From: Streptomyces zagrosensis
GTDB taxonomy: Bacteria > Actinomycetota > Actinomycetes > Streptomycetales > Streptomycetaceae
Length of the DNA: 51,883 nucleotides
Assembly: GCF_014203645.1 (NCBI RefSeq)
Contig: NZ_JACHJL010000033.1
Span: 1-51,883 of the forward strand
Reading direction: 5' to 3'
Shown: positions 25,774 through 34,543 of the stretch, one piece after another
How positions within the stretch are numbered: position 1 is the first letter of the stretch
Layout of the letters: each line of letters begins with the position of its first letter
Notes under the pieces: model-generated
What the model saw: only the letters and a program-made list of their open reading frames with translations
The model's database searches: none
Told to the model about the DNA's origin: nothing
Position numbers and translations under genes: made by a program

Positions 25774-25991
25774 CCGGCGGCCTCCTCCTCGCCAGCCGCC
25801 GAGCGGCGGAGCCAGGCAGGTAGCAGCGCGTCCACGGCGCCCAGCGACATCACCTTGGTGAAGAGGGTGGCCACCGCGAGTGCGGCGGCAGCTCCGGGCA
25901 CCGCCGCCTCAACGAGCAGCGGTAGGGCAGCGGCCAGCGCGAGGCCGGTCTGGACGAGAGTGCGGATCGTACGGCGGTTGGCGTCGGTCAT
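25770..25991 (-). CDS. Putative holin
   Basis: 73 aa from ATG 25991, with GGAG eight bases upstream. The short basic N-terminus (MTDANRRTIRTLVQ), two hydrophobic segments (TGLALAAALPLLVEAAV and AAAALAVATLFTKVMSL) and a charged C-terminus match actinophage holins. It directly follows the amidase gene, the normal lysin-holin order in Streptomyces phages. Holins form membrane lesions that release the lysin. Confidence 0.65.
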   Translation of the reverse strand: MTDANRRTIRTLVQTGLALAAALPLLVEAAVPGAAAALAVATLFTKVMSLGAVDALLPAWLRRSAAGEEEAAG

Positions 25992-26029
25992 CTTGGTGTC
26001 TCCTCGCGGTCCGAGCGCGTGCCCTCCGG

Positions 26030-26872
26030 TCAGGCGCGGGGCACACGGAGCTTGTCCCAGCTGGTGCGGCCGGGGATGCCGTCGGCTTCCGTGTCGGTGA
26101 AGCCGAGCTTGCGTTGCCAGGCGGCGTACGAGCGTTGGTCTGCGGTGGTCCAGGCCGGCCCGGGGCCTGCCTCGTACCGACCACAGCCCTGAGCGACGAG
26201 CCGCTTGCCCATGGCGGTGATGACCGCGCTGCGTCGGCCGGCGGTGAAGTACGCGGCGCCAGGGAACGGCTCGTACGAGATGGGCCTGGCAGCGCCGAGC
26301 CGAGTGGCGATCCGGGCGCGCATGCCCGGCATCGAGAAACTCGGGTCGATCTTCCGCGTGGTCCACTCCTTGTGGCCGATGACATGGCCGGCACCCCAGC
26401 CGTGCGTTCGGCACAGGGCGGCGGCCAGCCGCTCGACCGCCGCGAGCTGCGCGTCGGGGTAAGGGTCGCGGCCGTTGCCGAGGTTTTCGATCTCGAAGCC
26501 GTAGAAACGGGCGTTGCCGTCGACCGCGTCCGGGCCGGGCCGGGCGGGCAGCGCGGTGCCGCCGCGCACGGCGTCGTAAACGGCGCGGGAGCCGTTTCCG
26601 GCATGGTTGGTGCGGCCGTAGCCGACCAGGTGGACGGTGCCATCTTTGGCGATGACGCCGATACACAGCGGGCCAGGGAGATCGGCGGTGCCGGCGCGGC
26701 AGAAGCCGACGCTGGCGGACCCGGCGGTGTGATGCAGCAGCACACCATCGACCGGGCCCCACGGGCCTTTGTGGTTGCGGTTGTGGGTGCGCCAGCCGTT
26801 GTGTTCGACGACGCGGACCCCTTCGCCAAGCAGTGCGTCGAGAAATCTCTGCGCACTCGTGGGAGCAGTCAT
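26030..26872 (-). CDS. N-acetylmuramoyl-L-alanine amidase (endolysin)
   Basis: 280 aa from ATG 26872, with AGGAG upstream. The Amidase_2 (T7 lysozyme/PGRP) fold is shown by VLLHHTAG with a zinc-ligand histidine, the conserved 'Y-G-F-E-I-E-N-L' strand, and a second zinc ligand in HVIGHKEWTTRKIDPSF. The C-terminal ~75 residues end in 'DTEADGIPGRTSWDKL', the end of a peptidoglycan-binding-type domain. It should cut the bond between MurNAc and the stem peptide. No signal peptide is visible, so release depends on the adjacent holin. In a tail-only locus it is the likely means of letting particles out. Confidence 0.88.
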   Translation of the reverse strand: MTAPTSAQRFLDALLGEGVRVVEHNGWRTHNRNHKGPWGPVDGVLLHHTAGSASVGFCRAGTADLPGPLCIGVIAKDGTVHLVGYGRTNHAGNGSRAVYDAVRGGTALPARPGPDAVDGNARFYGFEIENLGNGRDPYPDAQLAAVERLAAALCRTHGWGAGHVIGHKEWTTRKIDPSFSMPGMRARIATRLGAARPISYEPFPGAAYFTAGRRSAVITAMGKRLVAQGCGRYEAGPGPAWTTADQRSYAAWQRKLGFTDTEADGIPGRTSWDKLRVPRA

Positions 26873-26882
26873 CGGAAACTCC

Positions 26883-27107
26883 TCACCGGTCGGGGCCGTA
26901 CGCAGCCGCAGCCGGGACCAACAGGGGGATGGAACTGCTGTTGCGGTCCCCGCTCGAGCTGATCGGGCCGGCGACGCCCACCGGCTCGGGGTCGCGGCGC
27001 GCCAGGTGTGTGGCCAGGTGCCGGGCCAAGGTGTCCGCGAGCTGCGTCAGCTGCTCCGGGGTGAGGACGACGGGTGTCGGTAGCGGCTCGGAAGTGGTCT
27101 CGCTCAT
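26883..27107 (-). CDS. Small hypothetical protein of the tail locus
   Basis: 74 aa from ATG 27107, with AAGGA six bases ahead; a GTG directly before it is an alternative. An N-terminal amphipathic helix (LTPEQLTQLADTLARHLATHL) is followed by a Ser/Pro/Ala-rich tail. No family is recognised. It lies between the fibre-like gene and the amidase, in the same operon. Confidence 0.55.
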   Translation of the reverse strand: MSETTSEPLPTPVVLTPEQLTQLADTLARHLATHLARRDPEPVGVAGPISSSGDRNSSSIPLLVPAAAAYGPDR

Positions 27108-27122
27108 CACGGGTCCTTTGGA

Positions 27123-27740
27123 TCAGTCGAGGAAGAAGAAGGCGTTGTCGGGCAGGCCGATGTGGGTGTAGCCGGCCACGGTGTGCTGCCCGAGGTTCTT
27201 CACCAGCCCGCCGGTGGTGATCTCCAGTCGGGTGGTGCCGTGCTCGTTGTAGTTGGCGGTCGTGGCCTCCTGGCAGACCGCGGCGAAGCTGGCCGCCGAG
27301 GCGGGGCGGCACCCGGCCGGGAGGGTCAGCAGCGTGGTGTTGCGGGGGATGACCGTGGCGGCCGTGCCGTGGGAGATCCAGCCGCGCAGATGGACCCGGT
27401 TGTCGATCTTCCGGTACTGCGCCGGGGGGTGGGCGGCCGACCCGGTGATCCCGGTCACGTACCCGGACGCCGGGGTGAGGGGCAGCCAGCCGGTGTCGGT
27501 CGGTGAGTGGACGCTGACCCACCCGGACCCGTTGTGGAGGGTGAGCAGACCGGGCTTGGCCAGCCAGGCGACCATGCCGGCCTGTGGTGAGGTCACCTTG
27601 GCCGTGCGGTCGGCGTCGTCGTCGAAGCGCAGCACGGTGCGGCCGTCCACGGCCTGGGCCAGGGACCGTAGATGGGCTGGGATATCGGCGGTGTCGGTGG
27701 GTTGCGGGTAGGGCAGCGCACCCAGGGGTGTGGTGAGCAT
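27123..27740 (-). CDS. Putative tail fibre / receptor-binding protein
   Basis: 205 aa. The opening MLTTPLGALPYPQPTDTADIP and the AHLRSLAQAVDGRT segment are typical of actinophage fibre N-termini that attach to the tail. The rest is beta-rich with many Gly/Thr/Asn (WVSVHSPTDTGW, VHLRGWISHGTAATVI), consistent with a compact trimeric host-binding head. It overlaps the large minor tail gene by one base (TGATG). If the locus makes a killing particle, this protein should decide the target. Confidence 0.65.
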   Translation of the reverse strand: MLTTPLGALPYPQPTDTADIPAHLRSLAQAVDGRTVLRFDDDADRTAKVTSPQAGMVAWLAKPGLLTLHNGSGWVSVHSPTDTGWLPLTPASGYVTGITGSAAHPPAQYRKIDNRVHLRGWISHGTAATVIPRNTTLLTLPAGCRPASAASFAAVCQEATTANYNEHGTTRLEITTGGLVKNLGQHTVAGYTHIGLPDNAFFFLD

Positions 27741-30148
27741 CAGCTGTGGTCCTTCAAGGTGGCGTAGGTGATCGTGGCGAGGGCGGCGAGCGTGGTGTGG
27801 GCGGCGGCCACCTCCGCGTAGGTGCGCAGGCGCCAGTACTCCGGGTCGGTCGGCGGGTCGGTGTCCAGCCAGTAGCCCATTGGCGAGCCGTTGTGTTCGG
27901 TGCCGCGCAGGGTGAGGGTCTGCTGCACCGAGCCCCCGGCCGCGCAGCTGGTACGGATGCCGATCACCCAGGCGAGGGCTTCGAAGCTGGCGCCGGCCTG
28001 GTCGATGACGCGCACCACGTCCCCGAGTTGGATGCGCGGGTCGTAGAGCACCTCAACATCGCTGAGCACCGGCACCGGATTGCGCCCCGCGGCGAGCATC
28101 GTGTCGGCGAGTGCCTGGGCGACGGTCGCGGACTGCACCCATTCGCTGGCTTCGGCGTCGTACTGCTGGAGTCCGTAGTACCGCCGACTGTCGGCGTTCC
28201 AGCTGGCCTTGTGGCGCTGCACCGGCTCGCCTTTGGGCCTGACCGGTGCGATCACCACCGACGGCTTGCCGTCCTTGGTGGTGGTCCAGACGGTCTTTTT
28301 GCCCTGGTTGGTGAAGCGCAGGATGTACATCCCGCCCTCGCGGCGGGCGGTGACCACGACCGTGCCCTTCACGGATGCGCCGCCGCTGACGCCCTCCACG
28401 TAGCCGTCGCCGAAGCGGACGCGGCTACCGCCGGGGATATCTCCGAAGTCGTAGATCACCGGCGGCCCGACGTCGAACTCGTCCTCCGCCACGGTGTAGC
28501 CGACTTCCAGGCTGCGTCCCGGATCGATCCGCCGGACGGCGGTGTCCTTGGCCTCCTCGCTGAAGTCGAAGCCCCGGCCGGCCCAGTCCTGGTAGGGCTG
28601 CTCGCAGTAGTTGCGGCAGGCGTCGATCTCCTCCGATACGGTGAGGGCGGCGATCTCCCGGCGCGATGAGACGGTCAGGTCGGGCGTGGTCGGCTGGGTC
28701 TGGAAGCGGTTCGCATTGCGCCACCGGAACACGCCCCGCTCATCGAACTCCGCGGTGGACATGCTGGCCTTGGCGATGGAGCTGATCGCGTCCCACTGGG
28801 AACCGGACACCTTGGGGATGGCGTAGAGCGGCAGGACAGGATCGTCCAGCTCCACGGACTTGACCCAGGTACCGGTCCGGTCGAAGTCCTCCTTCGTCAT
28901 CCCAGGCGACACCCGGGTGGTGACCTGGAGGGCCTCGACGGCGACGCTGGTCTTCAGATCGAGCTGAAGCAACTCACTGTTCCACAGGCTCGCGACCAGG
29001 TCGGTGTACTCGGCCACGGCGCCGGCGAGTCGAGTGCCGTCCGGGGCCACAAGGAACGGTTTGACCTTCGGCAGAATCTGGTAACCGGTCCCCGAGACAT
29101 CGATCAGCATGCCGATGTGCCAGGCGCCCTTGAGCGCGGCGAGCAGCGGCCACTTCCAGGCGAACCACCTGTTATCGTCGCTGTCGCCGGAGCCGATGAA
29201 GACCACTCCTGCCGCGAAGTCGACGTAGAGTGTGATAAAGCTCGACCCCTCGCCCATTTCATCCAGGACCAGGGTGAGGTCGACCGTGTCCCCCGGGCCG
29301 AGGCCGCTGTTGACGTGGGCCTCGACGAGCAGCCGGTCGTCGCTGGGGACGATCACCCGGCTGCGTGGCATCCACGAGGCGGTCAACCCGCGCTCTTTCG
29401 GCACCAGCGCCATGGCGTGGGGAGCGCCCTCGCGCACATAGGTGTACTGGTCCGTAGCCGGTACAAGGTGCGGGTGGCCGTACGTGGAATTCAGCCCGCC
29501 ATGCAGTGAGGCGTAGAAGATGGTGAACGGGTCGTAGTCCCCGCGGCCGGTGATCTTGTCGATCTCATCCGCGTTGGGGGCGCGGGGCGGTGGACAGCTG
29601 TGCACCCCGCCCTGACGCAAAAGCTCGTCCACACACCAGGTGGCGGAGGCGATCTGCTGGTTTCCCACGGACCCGCTGTACGGGTTGTTCAGCGCGGCGG
29701 GGCCACGCAGCCGCTCGGCCCCGTCCAGTGCGCTTACCTTGACGGTGTCGCTACCGGAGAGCGCGGACCGGGACCGCAGCGTGCCGCGGAAGGCAGGCAG
29801 GTCGATGCCGTTCACACCTGCGGTGTGGACCACCGTCTGCCCCGGGCGCAGGGCGTCGCCGGGCCAGCGGTTGGCCCAGGGGGAGTAGAGCTGCGGTGCG
29901 CTCAGGGCGTCCGTGCCGGAGATCTCCAGCTCCAACTGGGCCGAGGCACTACCCGCGAAGGCCCGCATGGCGTTGGGCAGATCCGTGTTGTAGGAGCGCT
30001 CCAGGGTCCACGACTGGAGGCGGCTTCCCACGGTGGCCTCGGTGAAGAACTCGTCGCCGATGGTCATGCCGCCGAGGCGGGTGGTGTGGCTGGGGGTGCG
30101 GTCGCCCCCAGCCAGTGTCCTGGCGAGGTCGTCGTTACCGGACTGCAC
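27740..30148 (-). CDS. Large minor tail protein (tail tip / baseplate component)
   Basis: 802 aa from GTG 30148, with GGAGG six bases upstream inside the end of the previous gene. The N-terminal part (TRLGGMTIGDEFFTEATVGSRLQSWTLERSY) and the C-terminal part (DVEVLYDPRIQLGDVVRVID) resemble siphovirus tip proteins that replace gp27/gpJ-like hubs. The middle contains jelly-roll-like, beta-rich sequence that could bind carbohydrate. It follows the distal tail gene as in siphovirus tail operons. Confidence 0.75.
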   Translation of the reverse strand: MQSGNDDLARTLAGGDRTPSHTTRLGGMTIGDEFFTEATVGSRLQSWTLERSYNTDLPNAMRAFAGSASAQLELEISGTDALSAPQLYSPWANRWPGDALRPGQTVVHTAGVNGIDLPAFRGTLRSRSALSGSDTVKVSALDGAERLRGPAALNNPYSGSVGNQQIASATWCVDELLRQGGVHSCPPPRAPNADEIDKITGRGDYDPFTIFYASLHGGLNSTYGHPHLVPATDQYTYVREGAPHAMALVPKERGLTASWMPRSRVIVPSDDRLLVEAHVNSGLGPGDTVDLTLVLDEMGEGSSFITLYVDFAAGVVFIGSGDSDDNRWFAWKWPLLAALKGAWHIGMLIDVSGTGYQILPKVKPFLVAPDGTRLAGAVAEYTDLVASLWNSELLQLDLKTSVAVEALQVTTRVSPGMTKEDFDRTGTWVKSVELDDPVLPLYAIPKVSGSQWDAISSIAKASMSTAEFDERGVFRWRNANRFQTQPTTPDLTVSSRREIAALTVSEEIDACRNYCEQPYQDWAGRGFDFSEEAKDTAVRRIDPGRSLEVGYTVAEDEFDVGPPVIYDFGDIPGGSRVRFGDGYVEGVSGGASVKGTVVVTARREGGMYILRFTNQGKKTVWTTTKDGKPSVVIAPVRPKGEPVQRHKASWNADSRRYYGLQQYDAEASEWVQSATVAQALADTMLAAGRNPVPVLSDVEVLYDPRIQLGDVVRVIDQAGASFEALAWVIGIRTSCAAGGSVQQTLTLRGTEHNGSPMGYWLDTDPPTDPEYWRLRTYAEVAAAHTTLAALATITYATLKDHS

Positions 30149-30986
30149 CGTTCACCTCCACCAGATCGACCGACATGTTCCGGTACGGCAGGCGGGGCGC
30201 CGGTGTGTCGGTGTAGGAGGTGACCGCCATGGCGGGGCATCCGTCACCTGGCATGTCCCGGCGGGCGGGCTCGCCGATCGTCAGGCACGCGCCGATGAAG
30301 TCCACCAGCGTCTTCGCGACTCCGGGCTTACCGGCGGGAGTGACGAATACCGCCCCGCCCGGCGCGGTGCCGGTGACGGTCGGGCCGGCGCTGGTGCTGC
30401 TGGAAAGGTATTCACCGGACGCGTCCTTCCAGTCCAGTTGGGCGACCGCGGTGCCGAGGTGCTCCCAGTACGACGGCAGCAGCCAGGACACATTCATCCC
30501 GGACTTGACGGGCCAACCCGGCCAGGTGCCGTGCCGCCAGCCGAGAACGGTCTCGGCGGTACTGGCGGTGGCGCCGACGCTGTCGTGGTGGCGCTCGTAC
30601 GCCGCCGTTCCGGACACCGTGAACCACCCCTGCTCGGCGTCCCTGGGACCACAGCGGCCGGTGGACTGCAAAGCGCCGAGCAGATTGCCGGCGGCGGGGT
30701 CGATGAAGGCGATCGGCCCGGGGGAGTCGGCGTCCGGGCTCCAGGGCCCGTAACTGGTGATGCGGCGGGCCAGCCCATCGAGGTGGCGGGCGTCTTCGAG
30801 GGTCAGCCACTCCCAGGAGAGCTTGGCCCGGCGAGGGGTGTAGCGGGTGCGGGACAGAGTGACGGTCCCGTCGAGGGACCGGAATTCACTCATCCCGAGG
30901 TCGGCGGTGCGGTCCCACGAACGAGCGGCCTGCGTGATCTCACGCAGGCCGCTTCCGGGGGTTCCGATCCACAGGTTTCTGGTCAC
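30135..30986 (-). CDS. Distal tail-like minor tail protein
   Basis: 283 aa from GTG 30986, with GGAGG behind the tape measure stop. It begins LWIGTPGSGLREI and has the RYTPRRAKLSWEWLTLEDARHLDGL segment common to actinophage minor tail proteins downstream of the tape measure, where they link tube and tip. The last 14 bases overlap the next gene. Assignment rests mostly on order and general character. Confidence 0.65.
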   Translation of the reverse strand: MTRNLWIGTPGSGLREITQAARSWDRTADLGMSEFRSLDGTVTLSRTRYTPRRAKLSWEWLTLEDARHLDGLARRITSYGPWSPDADSPGPIAFIDPAAGNLLGALQSTGRCGPRDAEQGWFTVSGTAAYERHHDSVGATASTAETVLGWRHGTWPGWPVKSGMNVSWLLPSYWEHLGTAVAQLDWKDASGEYLSSSTSAGPTVTGTAPGGAVFVTPAGKPGVAKTLVDFIGACLTIGEPARRDMPGDGCPAMAVTSYTDTPAPRLPYRNMSVDLVEVNGAVR

Positions 30987-30990
30987 GCGC

Positions 30991-32109
30991 TCACCTCCGT
31001 GCGAGCTGGCGCTGTCCGACGAGGACGGCGCGGGCGATGGTCTGGGAATCGACCTGGACGTGTACGGGGCGCTCCGCGAGTCGTTCCACGGCCTGGACGA
31101 GGCGGTGGAGGGCGGCGCCGGAGGCGGGACCGCCCTGGCCGAACATCCGCTCCAACTTGCTCAGCGGCAGGACGGCCTCGGCCTCGCCGGCCTCGCCGAT
31201 GAGCGCCAACGTGCCGCCGGTGCGTGCCTCGACGAGGCCGCCCTGGGCGAGGGCGGGGATGTTGGGCAACTTGGGGATGTCGAGCCCGAAGCTCCTGCCG
31301 CCATACTTCGGAACCCAGTCCGGGATGCTGACCTTGATCCCGTTGAGACCGCCGATGGCGCCATTGAGGGCGATGATCATGCCTCTGATGGGCGTGGTGT
31401 AGAGGTTCACCGCCATCTTGAGGAGCGGCTTGATGAAGTTGATCATGCTTGAGGTGGCGCTGGAGATAGCCTTCATCGCGGCCGAGAAGCCCCTTTTGGC
31501 CACCGCGACGACCTTGTCCATGTTGATGAACTGCGCGATGAGCGGCGCCAAGAGCGCCATGACGAGCCCGAACGGGCTGGCCGCCATCGTCAGGTTGAGT
31601 GCCTTTTGCGCCAGGTTGGCCCCCTTCAGACCCTTGCCGAGGCCACCCATGGACTTCCCGGTACGGTCGGCCCCCTTGCCGGCCTTGCCGACCGACCTCT
31701 CGACGGCGTCGGCCTGCCGCTTGACGTTCTGGAGCTCGCCCTTGGCCCGGTGCGCCGCGCCCTTCAGCTTGTCCAGCGACTTCGTCAGCCTGTCCGCCCC
31801 GCCGCGTGCCTTCCCGATCCCCCCATCGGCGTTCCGTGCTGCCGTCTTCACCTTGTCCAGGCCGCCGCCGCTCTGCGTGGCAGAGGTCTTCAACTTCCCG
31901 AGCGAGGCGTGCAGCTTGTCCGCGTCGCCCTTCATCTTCTTCAGCGCCGGAGCAACCTGCCCGGCGGACGTTTTGACCTTCCCTACCGCGCCGGACGCGT
32001 CCCCGGACGACTTACGCAACCGCCCTACAGCGGTCGCTGTCTGGCCTATCGCGAGACGGAAAGGTTTCAGGCTTGCGGTGGCATTGCTGAGAGCCTGTTT
32101 CAAACTCAT
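30991..32109 (-). CDS. Tail tape measure protein (short)
   Basis: About 372 aa from ATG 32109, with a GGGG site overlapping the previous stop. The first ~170 residues are a Lys/Ala-rich helical array with repeated 'LDKLKxAAxxAKG' blocks. A hydrophobic segment follows (MAASPFGLVMALLAPLIAQFI), then a C-terminal tail with PALAQGGLVEARTGGTLALI and GEAGEAEAVLPLS, the hallmark of tape measure C-termini. Tape measure length sets tail length. At roughly 1.5 angstrom per residue this predicts a tail of only ~55-60 nm, much shorter than typical Streptomyces siphophages. Confidence 0.8.
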   Translation of the reverse strand: MSLKQALSNATASLKPFRLAIGQTATAVGRLRKSSGDASGAVGKVKTSAGQVAPALKKMKGDADKLHASLGKLKTSATQSGGGLDKVKTAARNADGGIGKARGGADRLTKSLDKLKGAAHRAKGELQNVKRQADAVERSVGKAGKGADRTGKSMGGLGKGLKGANLAQKALNLTMAASPFGLVMALLAPLIAQFINMDKVVAVAKRGFSAAMKAISSATSSMINFIKPLLKMAVNLYTTPIRGMIIALNGAIGGLNGIKVSIPDWVPKYGGRSFGLDIPKLPNIPALAQGGLVEARTGGTLALIGEAGEAEAVLPLSKLERMFGQGGPASGAALHRLVQAVERLAERPVHVQVDSQTIARAVLVGQRQLARR

Positions 32110-32116
32110 GGGTTGG

Positions 32117-32749
32117 TCACCCCAGTCCAATCGTCATGGCCAGCTCCCGCGCTTCACCGTTGAGAGCATCCAATTTGAGGCTAAGATCCACGAACGATTC
32201 CTTGCTCTCGCTGTGCGCCTTTTCCACAGCTTTCGCATCTCGGTCGGCATTGAACTTCAACGAGAGGATTTTGTCATAGTTTCTCTGAGCTTTCTCCCGG
32301 GCCTTCGACGCCGACCGGAGGTCACGCTCCGCCTGCGCCTTGGCGGTTGCGAGATTATGTTCGGAATACAGGCTGCCGGAATGACGTGCGGAACTGGCGA
32401 GCTGTTCCTGTCGGCGCTTCACGATTTTGACGCTTCGAGTCGCTTCATTGGCGGTATCTTGAACCTTTTTTACACGCTTAAGGAATTCCTTTTCCGCAGC
32501 AGCCTCCTTCTCTCCGGTATTCCGTGCGTGAGGCCACGTCCACCATTGCTTACCGAGAAACGTCACGCCCTTCTCGTCGACCTTGACTATTGCTAGATCT
32601 GCCTTGAGAACAGTGAGGCCAGTACTCACAATCGCCAGCCCGATTTTCAGGCCCTCAACGGTGGTGGAAATCCCGTTCAGTTTTTTCTTGTGTGCGTCAT
32701 ACTGCTCACCTTTCCATAGATATAGAACGTCATCATCCTTCGCAGCCAC
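32117..32749 (-). CDS. Coiled-coil hypothetical protein inserted in the tail module
   Basis: About 210 aa. GTG 32749 is chosen because AAAGGGG lies ahead; an in-frame TTG at 32770 is possible. After a short beta-rich start (DDDVLYLWKGEQYDAHKKKL) the protein is a long Lys/Glu/Ala helix (about residues 85-200) of the coiled-coil type. The DNA is clearly poorer in GC than its neighbours, with codons such as AAA, GAA and ATT, suggesting separate acquisition. It lies where no gene is expected in a canonical tail operon, between the chaperones and the tape measure. Function unknown; perhaps a moron or a second tape-measure-like component. Confidence 0.6.
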   Translation of the reverse strand: MAAKDDDVLYLWKGEQYDAHKKKLNGISTTVEGLKIGLAIVSTGLTVLKADLAIVKVDEKGVTFLGKQWWTWPHARNTGEKEAAAEKEFLKRVKKVQDTANEATRSVKIVKRRQEQLASSARHSGSLYSEHNLATAKAQAERDLRSASKAREKAQRNYDKILSLKFNADRDAKAVEKAHSESKESFVDLSLKLDALNGEARELAMTIGLG

Positions 32750-32766
32750 GACTTTTCGCCCCTTTC

Positions 32767-33033
32767 TCAATCTGCTACTTGCGCTTCTGACACTGCTTGG
32801 GTTAATGGATTAGCCCAAGCCATCCCCATGACGGATCTCAGGTGGGTGGGTACAGTCGTGCCGATTATTTCCACACCATTACTCGCATGGTTCGGAATCT
32901 GTCCGCTGGCGTTGGAACACCACCTTCGCGTAACTGACATAAAGCCGCATAAATTTGTCGCTCCTACTACCCCAGCGACATTCCGTACCACGCTCCCTTC
33001 GCATTCCTCACGGTGTGCGAGGAAATCGGCCAT
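32767..33033 (-). CDS. Possible small hypothetical protein
   Basis: 88 codons from ATG 33033, ending four bases into a possible TTG start of the next gene. No domain, membrane helix or good ribosome site is visible. It lies in the same low-GC patch as the coiled-coil gene. The reading frame could be fortuitous; otherwise 32750-33076 is non-coding. Confidence 0.25.
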   Translation of the reverse strand: MADFLAHREECEGSVVRNVAGVVGATNLCGFMSVTRRWCSNASGQIPNHASNGVEIIGTTVPTHLRSVMGMAWANPLTQAVSEAQVAD

Positions 33034-33076
33034 GCATCACCGACACGATGCGGCTCACGTCGCGGCTTTCGCCTCC

Positions 33077-33502
33077 TCAGGAGAAAAAGCGGGTGAGTTG
33101 GACGGTGCTGGGGTTCTGCGAGGCCGTTTCGGCAACCGGCGTTTCGGCAGGAGGCGCTTCGGCCGCAGCGGATTCGTCGCCGGGGCGGGGAGTGGGCTGG
33201 GGGTAGTCCAGCGGTTCGGAGTCCTCGTCACGGTTGACGGTGGCGAACATCCAGTTGGACTCGGCCAGGTGGTCGACCGCGGCGGCAAGAAGGTAGTCCG
33301 TCACGGACCAGCCCGCCGCGTCGCCGTGGATCTCATGCAGGGTCGCGCTGTCGCGTGGCAGGTGCTTGACCAGCACCGCGAGCCGGCGGGAGGTGAGCCG
33401 GCCGCGGTGCCAGTCGAGCAGATCCACGCCGTAGTGGCGGAGCAGGTCCGCCTCAAGGGCCTCGGCGTGTTCGTCGATGAACGCGCCGAGGCTCAGCCTT
33501 CC
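33077..33502 (-). CDS. Tail assembly chaperone, downstream (T) frame reached by -1 frameshift
   Basis: This frame is open from the slippery run at 33497-33505 to TGA 33077-33079 and has no good start of its own; a GTG at 33427 would cut into the conserved-looking FIDEHAEALEADLLRHYGVDLLDWHRGRL. It encodes a helical domain and a Pro/Ala/Glu tail. In siphoviruses the gene between major tail protein and tape measure is made as a short G form and a longer G-T form by -1 slippage; the position, frame relation and sizes here fit that exactly. The T part binds the tail subunit and the G part the tape measure. Confidence 0.7.
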   Translation of the reverse strand, partial: GRLSLGAFIDEHAEALEADLLRHYGVDLLDWHRGRLTSRRLAVLVKHLPRDSATLHEIHGDAAGWSVTDYLLAAAVDHLAESNWMFATVNRDEDSEPLDYPQPTPRPGDESAAAEAPPAETPVAETASQNPSTVQLTRFFS

Positions 33503-33783
33503 CCCAAGGCGAGCCCGGTCTCCTTGCCGTAAGCCTCCAAGATCGCCGCGATGTCCTGCATCGTCACCTCGTGGCGGTCGAAGCGGTCGAACTGCCGCTT
33601 GCCGAGCAGCAGCCGCAGCAGGCCGTCGACGTCGTTGTCGTCCAGGTCGCGCAGGTTACGGGCGGCGGCGCGGGTGAGCTCGGTGGGGAGTTCGAAAACA
33701 TCTTTGTCGAGGGTGAAGGTCCAGGAACGGCCGAGCGCCTCCAGGCGCTGGGCGCGGGCGGCGCCGACGTCGAAACTAGCCAT
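33493..33783 (-). CDS. Tail assembly chaperone, upstream (G) frame
   Basis: 96 aa from ATG 33783. Sequence such as RSWTFTLDKDVFELPTELT and LRLLLGKRQFDRFDRHEVTM is typical of small actinophage tail chaperones. Its last codons read TTG GGG GAA GGC TGA; slipping back one base at the G run joins it to the downstream frame. It follows the major tail protein with a 96-bp gap. Confidence 0.75.
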   Translation of the reverse strand: MASFDVGAARAQRLEALGRSWTFTLDKDVFELPTELTRAAARNLRDLDDNDVDGLLRLLLGKRQFDRFDRHEVTMQDIAAILEAYGKETGLALGEG

Positions 33784-33879
33784 GGCGATTCCATCTCCTG
33801 AGGTGTGCGGTGCAGCGTGGGGTGCGGGGTGCGGGAAAGGCCCGGGGCCGGCAGCTGGGCGCTCCCGGCCCCGGGGTGA

Positions 33880-34455
33880 TCAGACGGCGCTGTACGACGG
33901 GTCCTTCATCAGGAAGGTCGCCAGCGGCTTGGTGTTGTCCACCGCCAGCGCGGTGAAGGTGACACCGAGCTTGATCGAGGCGGTACGGGTGAGCGACAGC
34001 TCCTCGGTCTCGGTGACCTGGCCGCGCGAGATGACGAAGCGGTAGGTGATGTCCTTGCCGTCGCTGAACTCGATGCCCAGCGCCTTCTCGTTGAACTTGG
34101 GGTCGGCGGCCAGTTCGTACTTGTAGATGCCCGAGCTGGTCGCCGTCTCCGCGAGGGTGTCGCCACCCATGAAGAAGGGGAGCGTGTCCTCGTTCAGCTG
34201 GAGCAGCTGGAACTTCACGGTCAGGTCGCGGTCGGAGTAGATGAACCGGGCCGGGCTGACCGACTGCCAGGTCTCGACCGGGTCCAGCTTGTCCTTCTTG
34301 GAGAGCTTGATGCCGTCCTGCGAGGTGAAGCCGAGATCCTTCCAACCAGCCGCCCAGGCGGCGGAGGTGTCGGCCGGCGCGACGGTGCCGACCGGGGCGA
34401 CGAGGATTCGGCCGGTCCCGGCGACGCGGATCTCGGAAGCATTGGTGCCTGCCAT
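33880..34455 (-). CDS. Major tail tube protein
   Basis: 191 aa from ATG 34455 with AGGAG upstream. It is beta-rich, opening with ASEIRVAGTGRILVAPVGT and containing AGWKDLGFTSQDGIKLS, a pattern usual in siphovirus tube proteins of the lambda-V/HK97 fold. It is followed by the frameshifted chaperone and tape measure, the canonical order. No sheath gene follows, so the tail is non-contractile. Confidence 0.82.
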   Translation of the reverse strand: MAGTNASEIRVAGTGRILVAPVGTVAPADTSAAWAAGWKDLGFTSQDGIKLSKKDKLDPVETWQSVSPARFIYSDRDLTVKFQLLQLNEDTLPFFMGGDTLAETATSSGIYKYELAADPKFNEKALGIEFSDGKDITYRFVISRGQVTETEELSLTRTASIKLGVTFTALAVDNTKPLATFLMKDPSYSAV

Positions 34456-34543
34456 GTGAACTCCTGTGATGTGTGCGTGGACATGACGAAGGCCCCGCCG
34501 GGCGGCAGGGCCTGAGCAAGGGCGAGCGCGCGTGGAAGGCGGC

